NCBI GenBank assembly: GCA_014529385.2
Contig: CM043969.1
Span: forward strand, 34,302,446-34,366,445
Length of the DNA stretch: 64,000 nucleotides
Direction of reading: 5' to 3'
Source of the DNA: Adiantum capillus-veneris
Taxonomy: Eukaryota > Streptophyta > Polypodiopsida > Polypodiales > Pteridaceae
Each line of letters starts with the position of its first letter. Within the stretch, counting starts at the first letter, position 1. A program made the position numbers and the translations under genes. The notes under the pieces were generated by a model that was not told where the DNA came from, searched no databases, and saw nothing but the letters and a program-made list of their open reading frames with translations. This document shows, piece after piece, positions 50,161 to 62,455 of the stretch.

Positions 50161-52849
50161 TAAATGATAGCACAAATGCAAGCATAGACAAATTTTGGTG
50201 CAGTATGTCAAAAACCGAGAGGATGGTAATCCTTGCTTGCATCGTCCCTTTGCCATGTTATCCACCTACAAATTCTCTAACGCTTCAAGAACTGCAAAAT
50301 AGCACAAGCCTTCCTCGACCATAATGAAGGATATTCATTTTAGGTATAAAAAAATGGTGTAGATGGTTATTAGATAGACACAAACAAGTGCAACACGACA
50401 GAAATGCAATATATGTGCAGATAAAAATGCATGCACTAGTGCAGTGATGCGGGGATATAAACATAGATTTTCTCCCAAAAGAAAATGCAATAGCCACCCA
50501 AAAAATCAAAGGTATATCAGCCCAAGTAATCAAGAAAGCAAGATAAAGTCAAGTAAGTTTTTGCTCCAAGCAATTCAGTAAAGGTTAGTGATCCAATGGG
50601 GATTTGGATTCTCAAAAATTTCAATGCTCTAAGTCAAAGGACAGATGCCGACAGTCACCAAAGGCCAACCACAAAATCAAAGGCTCCTTACAACATGCCT
50701 AAATGGAGAATCAAATGGACAATAGAGTCTTCAAAATCAAAGAAGGACACCCAATTCAACACAGATGCAGATTCAAAGATGACTAAATAGGTCTGGCAAA
50801 AGAAACCCTCAATGACAACATGGTCCTTCAATAATCCACTCTTTGAGGATTCAAGCTTAATTTTACCAAAAGAAATGTTTGTAGAGCCAGCTCAAGAATG
50901 TAAAAAGTCAAATTTCTAGGGTGCAAAAAACACTCTTTGGCATAGTCAAAGTCAAGGGCTACTGAGCCACAAAATAAGCAAGGCGTTAGTCCCAAAGCTT
51001 CAAGTCTTAATAAACGTTGTGCTAAGAATCATAATATTAGTCTTACGATCAAGCTAGAAGAGTTAAGCATATATAAGTCATGTCGCTCATCATAGATGAG
51101 AAGAGCATAAGAGTCGAAGCCCATTAATTTAATCATGGTGGACTGACATAGAGTCTGACATTCACGAACAATGCACACTAAGATGAGAGCACATATCCTT
51201 GACAACAAAATCCTCCCTAAAGGGGTGCCAGCTTGTAAAGCCATGACATATGCTTTTATAGCTACACCTTCTCTCTGAAGAAACCCTTAAAACATTTCTT
51301 GCACAACATATTGTTTTTCATGTAATTTTGTGTATGCATGTAGGATGTCCCATTATTGGACATATACATTAGACAGTCTTTTTTGCTTCCACACATGCGC
51401 CTTGAGTGGAATACAATATGCAAATCAACTTTCCATATTGCTATCTTTATATTTTATAACCTCTTATTTCCATATTTGTCAGCAAATAATCCCTTCGGTA
51501 CTTTATTAGTATTTCCCATGCTAATAAGTTCTCCAATAATGCACTTATCCCAAAAGCATTTTTTTCCCATTGGGTTTTTCCCTTTGGTCATCCAGGTAAT
51601 ATACCCTAATTTAGATCCTTACTTATGTACTTCTCTTGTACATACTCTTGATGGTAGAAAAGAGAAATCCTCACCCTTATGATATTACGATGGACAATGC
51701 AACAATCATCTCTCACACAATAGACAAATTTGGACATTCAAGATCCTACAGCAGAATGAATCTCATCAACAAATGAAGATAATATGGCCATTGATAACAA
51801 ATCAACAACCTTCTAGCCTCCACAAACACTTCACAACACTGTCCAAGGATGTGCACTAAAATTTGAAGGGAGGAAGGTTAACTAAGCCGATGTCAGTTAA
51901 CACGAGCTACTAAAGGCTAAATCATTGCAAATGTACATCAAAGATGAATGTGAAGAAGCACTAAAAGCTGGAGTTACACATTTTCTCAAAAATGGTCATG
52001 TATTGTAAAGACTTATTTCAAGCCATTGTAATAATTGTCATGTGTTTTGGGCTTGATGAAAGTTCCAAGATGTAAAGAACACATTAGTTAGCATTCCTAG
52101 GTTATAGATATACGAATTTGTGGAGTTCTAAACGCCTTGGGTGCCAAGAGATTGCACATTTTAAACCCTATGGCTAAGGTATAGAAGCCATCTTTTGTAA
52201 GGGTTTTGTAAATTTTGGATATAAGCATTAAGACGGCTCTACAAAGCACTATGTACTCTCCTTATTCTTTCTCAAGCTCATAACTCCCTCTTGAAGTGTC
52301 CATTTGAAGTGTTGTGTCTGCTTCATCATGTTCACATGTGAAAGCTCTTCGGAAATTGTGCTTCTGTTGCGGTAAAACTATGTTTTTGTTGTAGCGAACC
52401 TCCTTCTAAATCTGCTCATAAATTAATATTTACACAACAAAATTGAATTTTATGCATAGGAGGTTATGTCAAACTTTCCCTATAGATTATAATCGGGATT
52501 TTGACAAGTAGTCAAAAGGGGGATTTGAGGGCATGGACATGTGTCTTTAGATGATGTCAACCCATCCTATAAGTTTTGTCTCGTTTGGATTTTATTTTCT
52601 TGGTGTATCGATGATATTTTCTCGTGGTGTCGTAGTTAGCATTTACTGCCTCACATGCAGTTTGAGTGTAGTTTTGAGTTAGATAGGGAATGAGTGTGTT
52701 TTTCAGGATATTGACGACCTCTTGTAGCCTCCATGCACTAGTCAGGTTGACTTTGTACCACGGTATGACATTTATGTTTGTGGTTCTTAGTGTCACTACA
52801 ATAAGATAGCAAGGCTTGGCATTTCGGGAGCCCCACAATCTTCAACTAT
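50161..52849. other. 2.7 kb without a recognised feature
   Basis: AT-rich with scattered ORFs of 60-110 codons (for example 51,356-51,682 plus and 52,557-52,838 minus) showing no family motif or codon continuity. Probably decayed repeat DNA. Confidence 0.5.
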
Positions 52850-53280
52850 CTACACAACTTGCATAGTCTGCATTTGTGTAACCCACTATGATGCATCATT
52901 ATTCTCAAAGTGTAAGAACCTACTTGTTTTACCCTTAAGGTATCTCAAAATGTGATTCACTACTTCCTAGTGCTTCTTGCCAAGATTTTCCATAAATCTA
53001 CTAACCATTCCCACTACAAACAAAATGTCTGGTTTGGTGGCTACCATGGTGTACATAATTTTTCCTACTAGTGACGAATATGGACCCTTTGTTATTTTTA
53101 CTTTCTCAAAATCAGATTGGGGAGCATTATTCTTGCTAAGTTTTTCATATGCTTACATTGGGGTACTCAATGTAGCATCTTCCCCCTGCATATTAAAACA
53201 TTGCAAGACCTTGTGGATATATGTTTCCTAAGATAGCTCTAGTATTCTACATTTTCTATTAAGTATAGAGCCTCATTTAC
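52850..53280 (-). pseudogene. Ty1/copia reverse transcriptase/RNase H fragment
   Basis: The minus strand reads, through four stops, YIHKVLQCFNMQGEDATLS, GPYSSLVGKIMYTMVATKPD, ILFVVGMVSRFMENLGKKH and EVVNHILRYLKGKTSRFLHF. This is the RT-to-RNase H transition typical of plant Ty1/copia pol (STP, SLVG-LMY-TRPDI, RYL-GT). It is the only copia relic seen. Its boundary at 53,350 abuts element Y. Confidence 0.85.
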
Positions 53281-53350
53281 CCCTTGTAATTTTTTGTATT
53301 AAAAACGCACGTTTGTAAGGCCCCCGTTATGAGGAGAAGCCAATGTGCGT

Positions 53351-53972
53351 TGTTTGAGAGAATGGTTCTCCAGGGTTGACCGAGAAAGAACTGGGCTTCT
53401 AGCTGTGAGAGAGTAGAGAGAGAAAGAAGCAACAGATTGAAACAACAAGAAATTTTTGACACAAATGCAACCCAACCTTGCTTTCTTTCAATTTCCCAAT
53501 TCATGTACAAAGTATGGTTGAAATCAATCCTCGGTATCAAAACTCTGATAGAAAACCTTGGGTAATGACAAGATCTTGAGCAATGGCACCCATACACATT
53601 GAATTCATGTGGCTCTGCCCTCCAACCAATCACAAGGTTGGTTCTTGCATGTTGCATGCTCAAGCCATCGTTGGCAACATACAGCGAACCCGCACTGATC
53701 ACAGGTTAGTCCTAATCCAAGCTTTAGAATCCACCCTTTGTACCTGCACTCGCCCAAATCCTTCTCTGTTGATACACCCTCATGTAATCTCATCCTGAAA
53801 AAGATCCCCTTGTTACACCTCAAATAATCTTGAGACCAAGCACATCCATCATCTTCTTCCTCTGTGTTTCTTATCTTTGCCTCACCTTCGTCGATAGCAT
53901 GAGATGATTTCCGAAAAGAAAAAATTCCTCCCAATATCGGGAGAGAGCATATCTGTCCAAAAGAGTGAGTGC

Positions 53973-54016
<44 letters not shown>

Positions 54017-55512
54017 TTGAAATTTTTCCTACCTATGTAAATTTTCTCCCCCCCCTCCTCTTCTTCTTCTTCCTTTTTTTTCTCTTTTCCCTCCTTCTTT
54101 CCCCCTCTTTCCTTTTCCCTCCTTTCCTCTCTTTTTTTTCTTTTTTGTTTTTTTCCTCCCCTTTTTTTGTTCTTTCTTTCCCTTTTTTGTTATCCTCTCC
54201 TTCCCTTCTTTTTTTCCCCGTCCTTTTTTTCCTCTTCTTCTTCCTTTTTCTTTCTCTTCCTTCCTTTCTTCTCATTTCCTTTTTTTTTTTTCTTCCTCTC
54301 TTTTTCTTCCCTTTCCTTCTCTTCTTCTCCTTCGAGACTTCTTCTTTCCCTTCTTCCCTTCTTTCTTTTCTTGCGTTCTATCAAAAACAAATACAAGTCT
54401 TGCTTAGCCCAAGAGGGCAGTAGCGACGTTGCTATTGCCCAAAAATCCCCCCCTTTCACGCCCATTAAAAAAAATCCTCCTTCAAACGGCCATTTCCATG
54501 GCCCTTGGGCGACCTTCGCTTATGGGCAGCCTTTAACTTCATATTTGGCATGAGAAGTCAACCAAGACATTGTTTAGCACCACATCAACACACACACACA
54601 TCGGTGAAAGCACCACCGGTCCGCCTTTTTGCTACCATGTTGGGCATTCCCCGTAATCAATACTCTCCAAGAGCCAAACTTCTCAAGTGAAAGCTTATCA
54701 CGAACTTTATGTGTGTTCATTAAAGCACCACATATAGACCAAGTCAACTCATTTTTCCAATAGCCCGGGCAGGATAATTTGGTCCAAAGCACTTCAGAGC
54801 ACAACATCTTTTTCCGGAATATTTTCGACAACACCCTTACTCCATGCATTCTGAATGATGACATTGCAAAGAGATAACCCATTTAGAAGTTTATTTGCTT
54901 TTGTAAAAGCATCACATATGGTATGTTGATAATCAAAACAGTCCCAAGATTAGCTTGTTCTGCCCAAATATCAACTAAAATCGTCCGAGCACAAACTTGA
55001 CTAGTTCAACATTAATTTTTCCCACTCATAGATGTCTAAGGCTACATGGCAAACCAAATCGGCCATAACTTTAGCACCAAATGCCCAATTCGAGCAGTAA
55101 AACATATACTCTAGCCCATGCTAGATGGTATCATCGAGAACCCTGTCAAGTTGAAATAGATCTCTCGAGCACATATCCCAACTCTGGTCCAAAGATAGCA
55201 GACCCGGCCCCTGGAAAATACTAAATTGCCCATAACTTTTCCATCCGGACTCCAATCAACAAGCCATAAAGACAGGCTTCTAGAGCATTCCAAGTACTAC
55301 AACTTTGGTCTATAAAACTTCATTTTTGCAACAGCACCACAACTTGGCATACAGGCATCAATCTGCATTTCTTGGCCCAAAACACACAATAAGCATACAT
55401 ATCACTCAATACTGCTATCATATCAGACTCTGGATTAGTGATAGGTTTGGCAAAATTTGAAAATGCTTGCAGATCCTCCTTTTTCATATCGTGCCCGCAA
55501 AGCGGCACGCCA
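53351..55512 (-). repeat. Element Y 3' LTR
   Basis: TGTTTGAGAGAATGG to GCGGCACGCCA, 2,162 bp. Its left half aligns with 57,658-58,500 at roughly 80% by eye, and its right half resembles the X LTR (both have AGCCATAAAGACAGGC). It contains (GA)n at 53,978-54,012 and a long T/C-rich tract (54,040-54,365), the source of spurious Phe/Ser- and Lys/Glu-rich frames. Confidence 0.8.
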
Positions 55513-55525
55513 ACCACCCCCTTTA
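55513..55525 (-). other. Element Y polypurine tract
   Basis: The minus strand reads AAAGGGGGTGGT before the 3' LTR start, matching the X tract AGAGGGGGTGGA. Confidence 0.55.
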
Positions 55526-55595
55526 AACATGCATACCTCCGGCATGTGCTAACCATTAGCTAAAACAACAAGTATAGACATAAATGCACCCAAGT

Positions 55596-56125
55596 AGTGC
55601 TCCACTATAAGCACTCTTTGACAACTCACATGAGTATATACCCATCTAGAATAAAGGAAAATGTAAACCCTATACATTATCTGGCATTTCACATAGCCAT
55701 GTCCTACCCTCCTGGATCAAACAGAATAATAAGGAATTGCCCCAATAATAAGGCAGTATAATACTCTTCTGACATAGCCTACTGCAAAAACCCATAAGGT
55801 ATACACATTTTCCAAGCTTTGTATAACCTAACATCATACCTTGGGCCCAATTCCATGCAACCATGTTGCATCTACAGTGCTCCACTATAAGGATTCTTTG
55901 ACAACTCACATGAGTATATACCCATCTGGATAAAGGAAAATGTAAACCATGTGCACCATCTGGCATTTCACGTAGCCATGTCTTTCCCTCCTAGATCAAA
56001 CGGAATAATAAAGAATTGCCCCAATAATAAGACAGCATAATACTCTTCTAACATAGCCAACTGTAAAAACCCATAAGGTATACAAATTTTGCAAGCTTTG
56101 CACAAATTAACATCATACCTTGGGC
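55596..56125 (-). repeat. Tandem duplication of about 280 bp in element Y
   Basis: Two imperfect direct copies (about 55,596-55,872 and 55,878-56,125) share GTGCTCCACTATAAG, CATGAGTATATACCCATCT and CATCATACCTTGGGCC. It is not coding. Element X has a single related segment near 8,350-8,500. Confidence 0.75.
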
Positions 56126-56238
56126 CTACATATGCTTTAAAAAATTATGGATCCACCCAGTTTAAGCTTTATGTTGAGAACATAGCACATGTATTCTTTG
56201 CAAAACATGGAAACCTGTCTCGCAGTAAGAGAAAACAT

Positions 56239-57590
56239 TTAGACCCAGTCAGTACTTGGGAACAAAATTTGTCTTTTGGTATGCACATAAGAGAAACTCC
56301 TCCCTTTTGTCGGCAAACACAAGATCCCTAACACGATTAGTAATAAGGGGAATATAATAGAAAGTTCATATTGCACATATCCTTTGAAAAAGATAGCAAG
56401 CATTCTTTGAAAAAATTGGTTGCTTTGCCACCTCGAATGATGAACTGGCTCATTGCCTTCACCCCCTCTAGCTTTAGGATTTTGATGTGTGTGTTGGCAT
56501 CCCATTGCAACTTCACCCACTTCAACACATGGAAGCTCAACAACATTCTCCGGATCAGTAAACTTTGACACGTTGCTCACATTTATAGAGTTGTCTATGC
56601 ATACCTCCTCTACCTGATCATCTTTGAGCATATCTATGCCTGCTGGAAACCCATCCTCACTGTGTAAAACTTGTACCCCCTCTAAATAGGCATTCCTATT
56701 TGAAGAAGCATCATCACATGTTGGACAATATGTATGTAAGTCACTTAGGAAAGCATCGATGATGCCATCCTCATCATGTTCAGTAGCATCTCCATTTGCA
56801 TACATTCCTTTCTTAATAGACATAGGCTCATGCTCTTGTTTATAGGCCTCAAATGGACATCCATGGTATCATGTGCAGTTTTCATATCATGACAGGCATC
56901 TCCTTTCAGATTCAAAGACTCATCACATACTTGTAGATAGTCCGCATGCATAGTGTCCCTCTGTGAGTTGATCATGGAACAATCAACATCTTCATTTTAA
57001 CAGCTTCGCCTGAGTTGCTAATGGCACAACAATTAGCTTTAGGTAACTCTGGAAATGCTGCATTACTTTCAATTTGTGCAACATCTCCCAAAGCATCTTG
57101 CTCTGCTGCTAATTTAACACAAACCTGTTTCCAAAATTCTTTGTAGTTTGGTACCTGCTCATCATTGTATTTTGTTTCCCTTGCCATATATTCATTACTA
57201 GCATGTAAAATTGCTTCTTTAAAATAATCCCAACAATCTGCATATTCCCTAGCAAGATCTTCAGATTGTGTAGTCAAACTTGGAATAACCAACCGCTCAA
57301 ACGACTTCACCATAAGCTCATCTAGAACTTCACGTGCTTGCATCTCCATCTCGTAACATGATAGGTATCCCATCGGATCATAACACTCGAACATATTTCA
57401 CTCAGCATACATAGCATCCAACGCCGCATCCAGAACATTGTCTAGTTTCTTTTGCTTCAATGCTTGTACCGGTTTCCTGGCGTGAACTTGCTTCAATCAT
57501 GTGCATCAACTTTTTAAAATCCGGCGTAGTTTGTACCCCTTCAAAGAAGTATGTAAAGCTTATATTTGAATTTTTTTGTAAAACCACCTA
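56239..57590 (-). pseudogene. Element Y: unrecognised conserved ORF (homologue of the X ORF)
   Basis: The minus strand in two frames shows EGVQTTPDFKKLMHMIEAS, then LKQKKLDNVLDAALDAMYAE, a TGA, and MFECYDPMGYLSCYEMEM. The longest open part (57,394-56,972) includes LAREYADCWDYFKEAILHAS and VPNYKEFWKQVCVKLAAEQD, followed by DEDGIIDAFLSDLHTYCP and an acidic tail to about 56,340. These match the X protein in order and spacing. The TGA lies at the exact place of a TAG in X, so the ancestral codon was probably TGG. No known domain is seen. Conservation across diverged copies argues for a functional protein in the parent family. Confidence 0.65.
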
Positions 57591-57634
57591 CACTCCTTAC
57601 TGCAACTCTATCTTATCTCTCTAACCCCTGTCAG

Positions 57635-57652
57635 TTCACGTTGGGTTCACCA
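57635..57652 (-). other. Element Y candidate primer-binding site
   Basis: TGGTGAACCCAACGTGAA, five bases after the minus-strand LTR end (CTCCGACA). Shares TGGTGAAC with X. Confidence 0.5.
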
Positions 57653-57657
57653 AAAAA

Positions 57658-58500
57658 TGTCGGAGAGTGCAGTTCTCAAGGGTTGACCGGGAAAGCACCG
57701 GGCTTCTGGTTGTGAGAGAGTAGAGAGAGAAAGAGGCAACAAGATTGAAACAGCAATAAATTTTTCACACAAATGCAACCCAACCCTGCTTTCATTCGAT
57801 TTTCAAATTCATGTACAAAGGATGGTCAAAATCGACCCCCGATATCAAAACTCTAATAGAAAACCTTGGGTAATGATAGGATCTTGAGCAATGGTACCCA
57901 TGCAGGTTGAAGTCTTGATGCCCGACCCTCCAACCGATCATAAGATCGGTTCTTGCCCACCACATGATCAATCCGTCGTTGTGGAGACATACACACGAAT
58001 CCGCAATGATCACAGGTCGTCCTTATCCAAGCAGAATCCACCCTTTGTACCTGCACTTGCCCAAATCCTTCTCTATTGACACACCCTCATGTAATCTCAT
58101 CCTAAAAAAGATCCCCTTGTTACGCCTTAAATAACCTTGAGGCTAAGCGCGTCCATCGTCTTCTTCCTCTGTGCTTCTTATCTTTACCTCACCTTCGTCA
58201 AGAGCATGAGATGATTTCCCGAGAGAAAAAATTCCTCTCAATATCGACAGAGAGCATATACGCCCAAAAGAGTGAGCACGTGAGAGAGAGAGGAAAGTTG
58301 AAATTTTTCCGCCCTGTGTAGATTTTCTTTCCCTCCTCTTCTTTCTCTTCTTTTTTTTTCATTTTTCCTCCTTCTTTCCCCACTCTTTGCTTTTCCTTCC
58401 TTTCCTCTATTTTTTTTTGTTTTTTTCTCCCCTTCTTTTTCTTCTTTTTTTCCCTTTTTTCTTCTCCTCTCCCTCCCTTCTTTTTTTCTTAGCCTTTTAT
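57658..58500 (-). repeat. Element Y 5' LTR, partial
   Basis: Begins TGTCGGAGAGTGCAG and aligns with 53,351-54,250. It is cut at about 58,500 by a poly(T) (minus-strand poly(A)) of an inserted LINE fragment. Confidence 0.8.
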
Positions 58501-59077
58501 TTTTTTTTGCAAAACTCACAATTGTGAGTGAATTATATTGAACAGCCCAAAAAATTACAAGGTCTAGTCATGCTCTTGTTGAGCCATGAAATCATCCAGA
58601 GACTATAATTACACCAAGGTAGCCACCCCCACCAACCCGCCGCCTCTTCCTTGATACACAGGGTCCAAAAAGTTGTCCTTTTGAGATCTTTTATTTACCG
58701 ATGGCCAAGATTTTCCCCATCCTAGGCATTCCATCTGCTGACAACAAGGCACAAGCAGTCCTAAACCAATCCTCCGAGTGTTGCTTGCACTCGAGCGTCC
58801 ATATTAGGACTTTGCTTTCTTGAGTAATTTCTGCGAAGCTTGCCACCTCAAAACCTCCTTCAAACACACGGCGGTTCCTTCTTTGGCATACATTATGTAA
58901 GAAGAAATATCTGACGATTTGAGGAGGGCAGAACTTCCTGAATTCTTGCCTCCAAGGAATAGGTCAGTCTTGGAGAAACTAATTTTCCATGTTCTTTGGA
59001 CCCACTTTCATATTTTCCTTGCGAGGCCTTTAATAGTTGGGCAGTCCGAATAGGTGGGCCAGATCTTCTCTAGCCAT
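58501..59077 (-). mobile_element. 5'-truncated second LINE, ORF2 C-terminus and 3' end
   Basis: The minus strand reads QEFRKFCPPQIVRYFFLHNV and RRNRRVFEGGFEVASFAEIT, like the W-R/KERN-R-FE segment near the C-terminus of plant L1-type ORF2. A frame of about 75 residues ends at TAA near 58,690. A 180-bp 3' UTR and a short poly(A) (58,501-58,508) follow. It belongs to a different LINE from the CT-tailed one. Element D inserted at 59,078. Confidence 0.65.
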
Positions 59078-59762
59078 TGATGGGGGCTTTTCACAAGCCA
59101 AGCTCCCATACCCCTCTTCTCTCGTCCCCACCCCATGAAAACCCCCTCTTAGGGAGGGAGTGATAAAAGGCATTAGAAAAAGTAAGAAAAAAAATAAAGT
59201 ATGATTATGTAAATATATGAGAAAGGTAAAATAGGCCACCTCATGCCTGCGGGGCAGCCCATCCCCACCTTGCCTCCTTTTTCTTCATTGTTGCCCCACC
59301 GTGTGTCCCTTTTCCTCTCCTCCACTCAAAAGGTCAACCCCCTCTCTCTTCCACTTGTCCTTTCTCCTTTCTCTCTCCCCTCAAGCTACCCCACCTCTCA
59401 CCAATAATGCATTCTAACTCACCAATAATGCACCCTAACTCACATGCAACTTACCCTATCTTCTAAATTAGTATACCCCACCCCCTCTTTCTCTCTCGTA
59501 TCATATCCCATGACCCAAATACCCCCCTCTCTCTCTAAAGGGCGTCATATCTCTTGTCTTGTAGCTAAATAACCTTCCCCACACTCACACACACTCAGTT
59601 TCACTGAAAAAGGTGCCCACAGACCCATCCCCACCCAGTGGTTACCTGTTTTTTCTTGTGTTCACACACATCTGTACACAGATTCACCTCTGAACACACT
59701 CCCCTCTCTCCCCTTTGTAATTACTTTATTCTCCATGGCACCTCTCACTTTTTTTCATCAAC

Positions 59763-59856
<94 letters not shown>

Positions 59857-60470
59857 TAGTCTCTCTCTCATGAGACTGCTGTTCTGGCACATATACACAC
59901 AGCCAGACAAGTGGGGCCCACAGTCACATGGCCTATGTAGATAATGATTTCTTCATTTCTAAATTCTAGAATTTCTCCCCCCTCCTCCCCTATATAAAGA
60001 GGGGTCACCATCACACTAAATACACACACACCATCACCAAAGAGTACACTATGCACTGTGTGTGCCTAGTGCACACACACACATCCACACCATCACCATC
60101 ACCATCACCGCAATCACCATGCTTGTCTTGAGCATGACCTCTACACCCTTGGCTATGGAAGATGAGGGGCAACTAAATGAAGGATGATGGCCATAACCCT
60201 CGTGCGAGTCTTCACCATTAACTCCCACATATCCGCCATGTGCTCTACTACGCTCTCCCTTCTCATTCCCCTACCCTATGCTCCCCATTTCATCGCCTTA
60301 TTCTCTAAATAAAGCTTGAGGTTTTGTGAGTATGTTTTCTTGCAATGTTTTGCCCATGTGAGGTGTGCGGAATCGCCACCTAGTTTTGTGTTTGGAGTGA
60401 GCTTGTGTATGTGTGAAGGGTGTGCGGATTCGCCATCCTTTTGTGGTGCTTAAGTACTAAGCCGCTATAC

Positions 60471-60548
<78 letters not shown>

Positions 60549-60759
60549 TTGGTCTCATTCCCTTTCCTCTTCATCATTCCTCCCAAGCATCCATCTCTCT
60601 TGGATGAAAACTTTGTTATGGTGGTGTGTTGTTTGCGTCCTAGCCGCTGAAGCTAGGTGGTGCCCCTGTTTGCTTTACCATGACAGGCTCGAGGCACTCC
60701 ATTCGGTCCCCGGTGTTTTAGAGGCCGTCGGGGGTTCGGGGTTCGCTTTGCTCCCGTCA
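59078..60759 (+). repeat. Element D 5' LTR
   Basis: TGATGGGGGC to CTCCCGTCA, 1,682 bp, with TATATAAA at 59,991-59,998. Extra length comes from two CT tracts (59,767-59,857 and 60,474-60,528, the latter followed by CA units). Confidence 0.93.
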
Positions 60760-60761
60760 TT

Positions 60762-60778
60762 TGGTGCCCCCACTGAGG
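60762..60778 (+). other. Element D primer-binding site
   Basis: TGGTGCCCCCACTGAGG, two bases after the LTR end, as in A. Confidence 0.6.
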
Positions 60779-60833
60779 AATCTTTTCATGAAACCCTTCA
60801 GTTTACAAGACTGAAACCCCTAAACTATTGTGA

Positions 60834-61538
60834 ATGGATGAATGGCTAGCAGGATTTGCTAATTGGACGACAGAAGAAGAAGAGCTCCAAGCACAACTAG
60901 ACGAACTCCGCATCTCCATTGAAGCTCGAGTGCCAGGCGTAGCGGTAATCGATTTGCAGTGGGAGAGTCACCCAACACGCCAAACCCAGTGGATATACAT
61001 AGGCCAAGTGCCAAGAAGAAGAAGGAGAAGGTCGAAACCATGTCCGCAACCTACAACCAACCCACAACAACAACAAAATGGAAGGAGCTCTACACAATAG
61101 AGAATCAACACTATTCTACTTTGAGAATCGGGTAAGTCAAGTCACCGAGGTAATTATCACAGTCAGTTTTCAAGTTGCACCTGATGTTGCAACACAGATA
61201 ACGGAAGCATTGGCTCACACTCTCACTAGAGAAACTAGGGATCTACTGAGTTTGTTTCAGGAAAGAACACCACCCTCTCCCACAAGCTTGGACAGTGACT
61301 AAGCACCGCTAAGCTTCACATGAATCAGTACAACCTACCTCAAGACAGATCACACATACCAACACGTGTACGCTCAATCAAGGTAATACTGGACTTGAAG
61401 GCTCACTACCAGCACGTCATTGACACCATGCTGGGTGGGGAGCAGTTTTTTGAGGTTCTGGCATCAGATCAACCATTTGTCTTACCTTTGGTACAAGGCA
61501 ATGTACCCTTTGAAGTTTTAATCTATTTCCTAGTATAA
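60834..61538 (+). CDS. Element D: three small pre-gag ORFs (88, 74 and 72 codons)
   Basis: 60,834-61,100 encodes MDEWLAGFANWTTEEEELQA and ends in a basic, Gln-rich tail (PRRRRRRSKPCPQP). 61,078-61,302 (MEGALHNRESTLFYFENR, ALAHTLTRETRDLL) overlaps it in another frame, so a frameshift fusion is possible. 61,320-61,538 encodes MNQYNLPQDRSHIPTRVRS. All three are open here, while two are broken in A. The function is unknown; Ogre/Tat elements are known to carry an extra ORF in this position. No motif is recognised. Confidence 0.5.
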
Positions 61539-61621
61539 GAGGGTATACACGCCTCCTTGTAAAGAAGAAAAAAACTTTTGCAAGCTAAGCAGTGTGTCTT
61601 TCTAGCTTTCTCTCAGTAATC

Positions 61622-62455
61622 ATGGCAAGTGTAGCATTTCCAACATTTAAAGGAAAGAAGGGGGAGGATTTGGTAACAGACTTCCTAGATGACTTTGAAG
61701 TAGCATGTGTAGTGAGCAACAAAGATATGGATGAATCCCGGGTAAGAATCTTTAAGCATCTCATGAAGCTAGAAGCTAGATCATGGTACAATGCACTTCC
61801 ACAAGCAACCAAGGATGACTAGGAACCCTTAAAAACCGCTTTTAAGAGGCGCTTTGGGGGAGGTACCACTTCAGAAAATTTGTGGGACAAGTTGAGAGAC
61901 TTGAAGCAGGAGGGTCTTTTAGAATATGCCACCTATGAGTCCAAATTTGTGGACTTGTGGGAACGGTGGGTTGAGTCACTAGCAAGGGGGGAAGCTGCAC
62001 CCGATTTCCTAAAAAAGGATCGGTTCACGCATGGCTTATGGCCGCTTCTCAAGGAGAAGGTGAAAGGTAGATTCCCGGCTACGTACGAGTTAGCCGTTGA
62101 GATTGCTCGCCTTAAGGACAAGAAGCTGCGAATGAAAGCCAAAGAAATCGAGTCAACAGAAGCAGGAACATCACGTCGACCAGCAACTACGACAACCACC
62201 ATTCCACCACCACCACCGGCTCTTGGGGTAAGAGATGACCAACAAGATATGTTGGCCCATATTACTGACCAATTGCAGAATTTGTCTGTCCACTTAATAC
62301 AGCAAGGGAGGAGTCAAGAAAGAGATCAAGACCCTGGAAGAGCACGACGACAAAACAGAGAGTATCACTGTTACAACTACGGAGAAGACGGTCACGGTAT
62401 GTACTACGTTCCCAAACCATGACAAAACTATAATAGAGGAGGTAGGAGGAACCAA
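61622..62455 (+). pseudogene. Element D: gag
   Basis: Starts MASVAFPTFKGKKGED as in A, with the same gag domain. TAG at 61,819-61,821 replaces TGG, and TGA at 62,420-62,422 replaces CGA. The zinc knuckle is damaged (CYNYGEDGHGMYYV, two Cys lost). A and D each lack different parts, so the parent Gag can be inferred by comparison. The frame continues into the novel region. Confidence 0.85.

Larger units (their letters stand above)
53351..59077 (-). mobile_element. Element Y: pol-less LTR element related to X
   Basis: 3' LTR 53,351-55,512, internal region 55,513-57,657, 5' LTR from 57,658 rightward. The 5' LTR is interrupted at 58,501 by a LINE fragment, itself hit by element D, so its far end lies beyond the window. 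Primer site, purine tract and the unknown ORF all correspond to X. No retrotransposon enzyme is encoded. LTR divergence makes it the oldest complete-looking LTR element here. Confidence 0.78.

Noticed and set aside
51356-51682. A 108-codon hydrophobic ORF
   Set aside because: No family motif, no neighbours on its strand, and AT-rich composition that gives Phe/Ile/Leu by chance.
54033-54553. Phe/Ser-rich and Lys/Glu-rich frames at 54,033-54,553
   Set aside because: They are shadows of a T/C-rich tract in the Y LTR, present in shorter form in the other Y LTR.
54190-60530. CRISPR-like arrays or regular spaced repeats
   Set aside because: Only microsatellites and LTR copies are present. No repeat-spacer regularity was seen.
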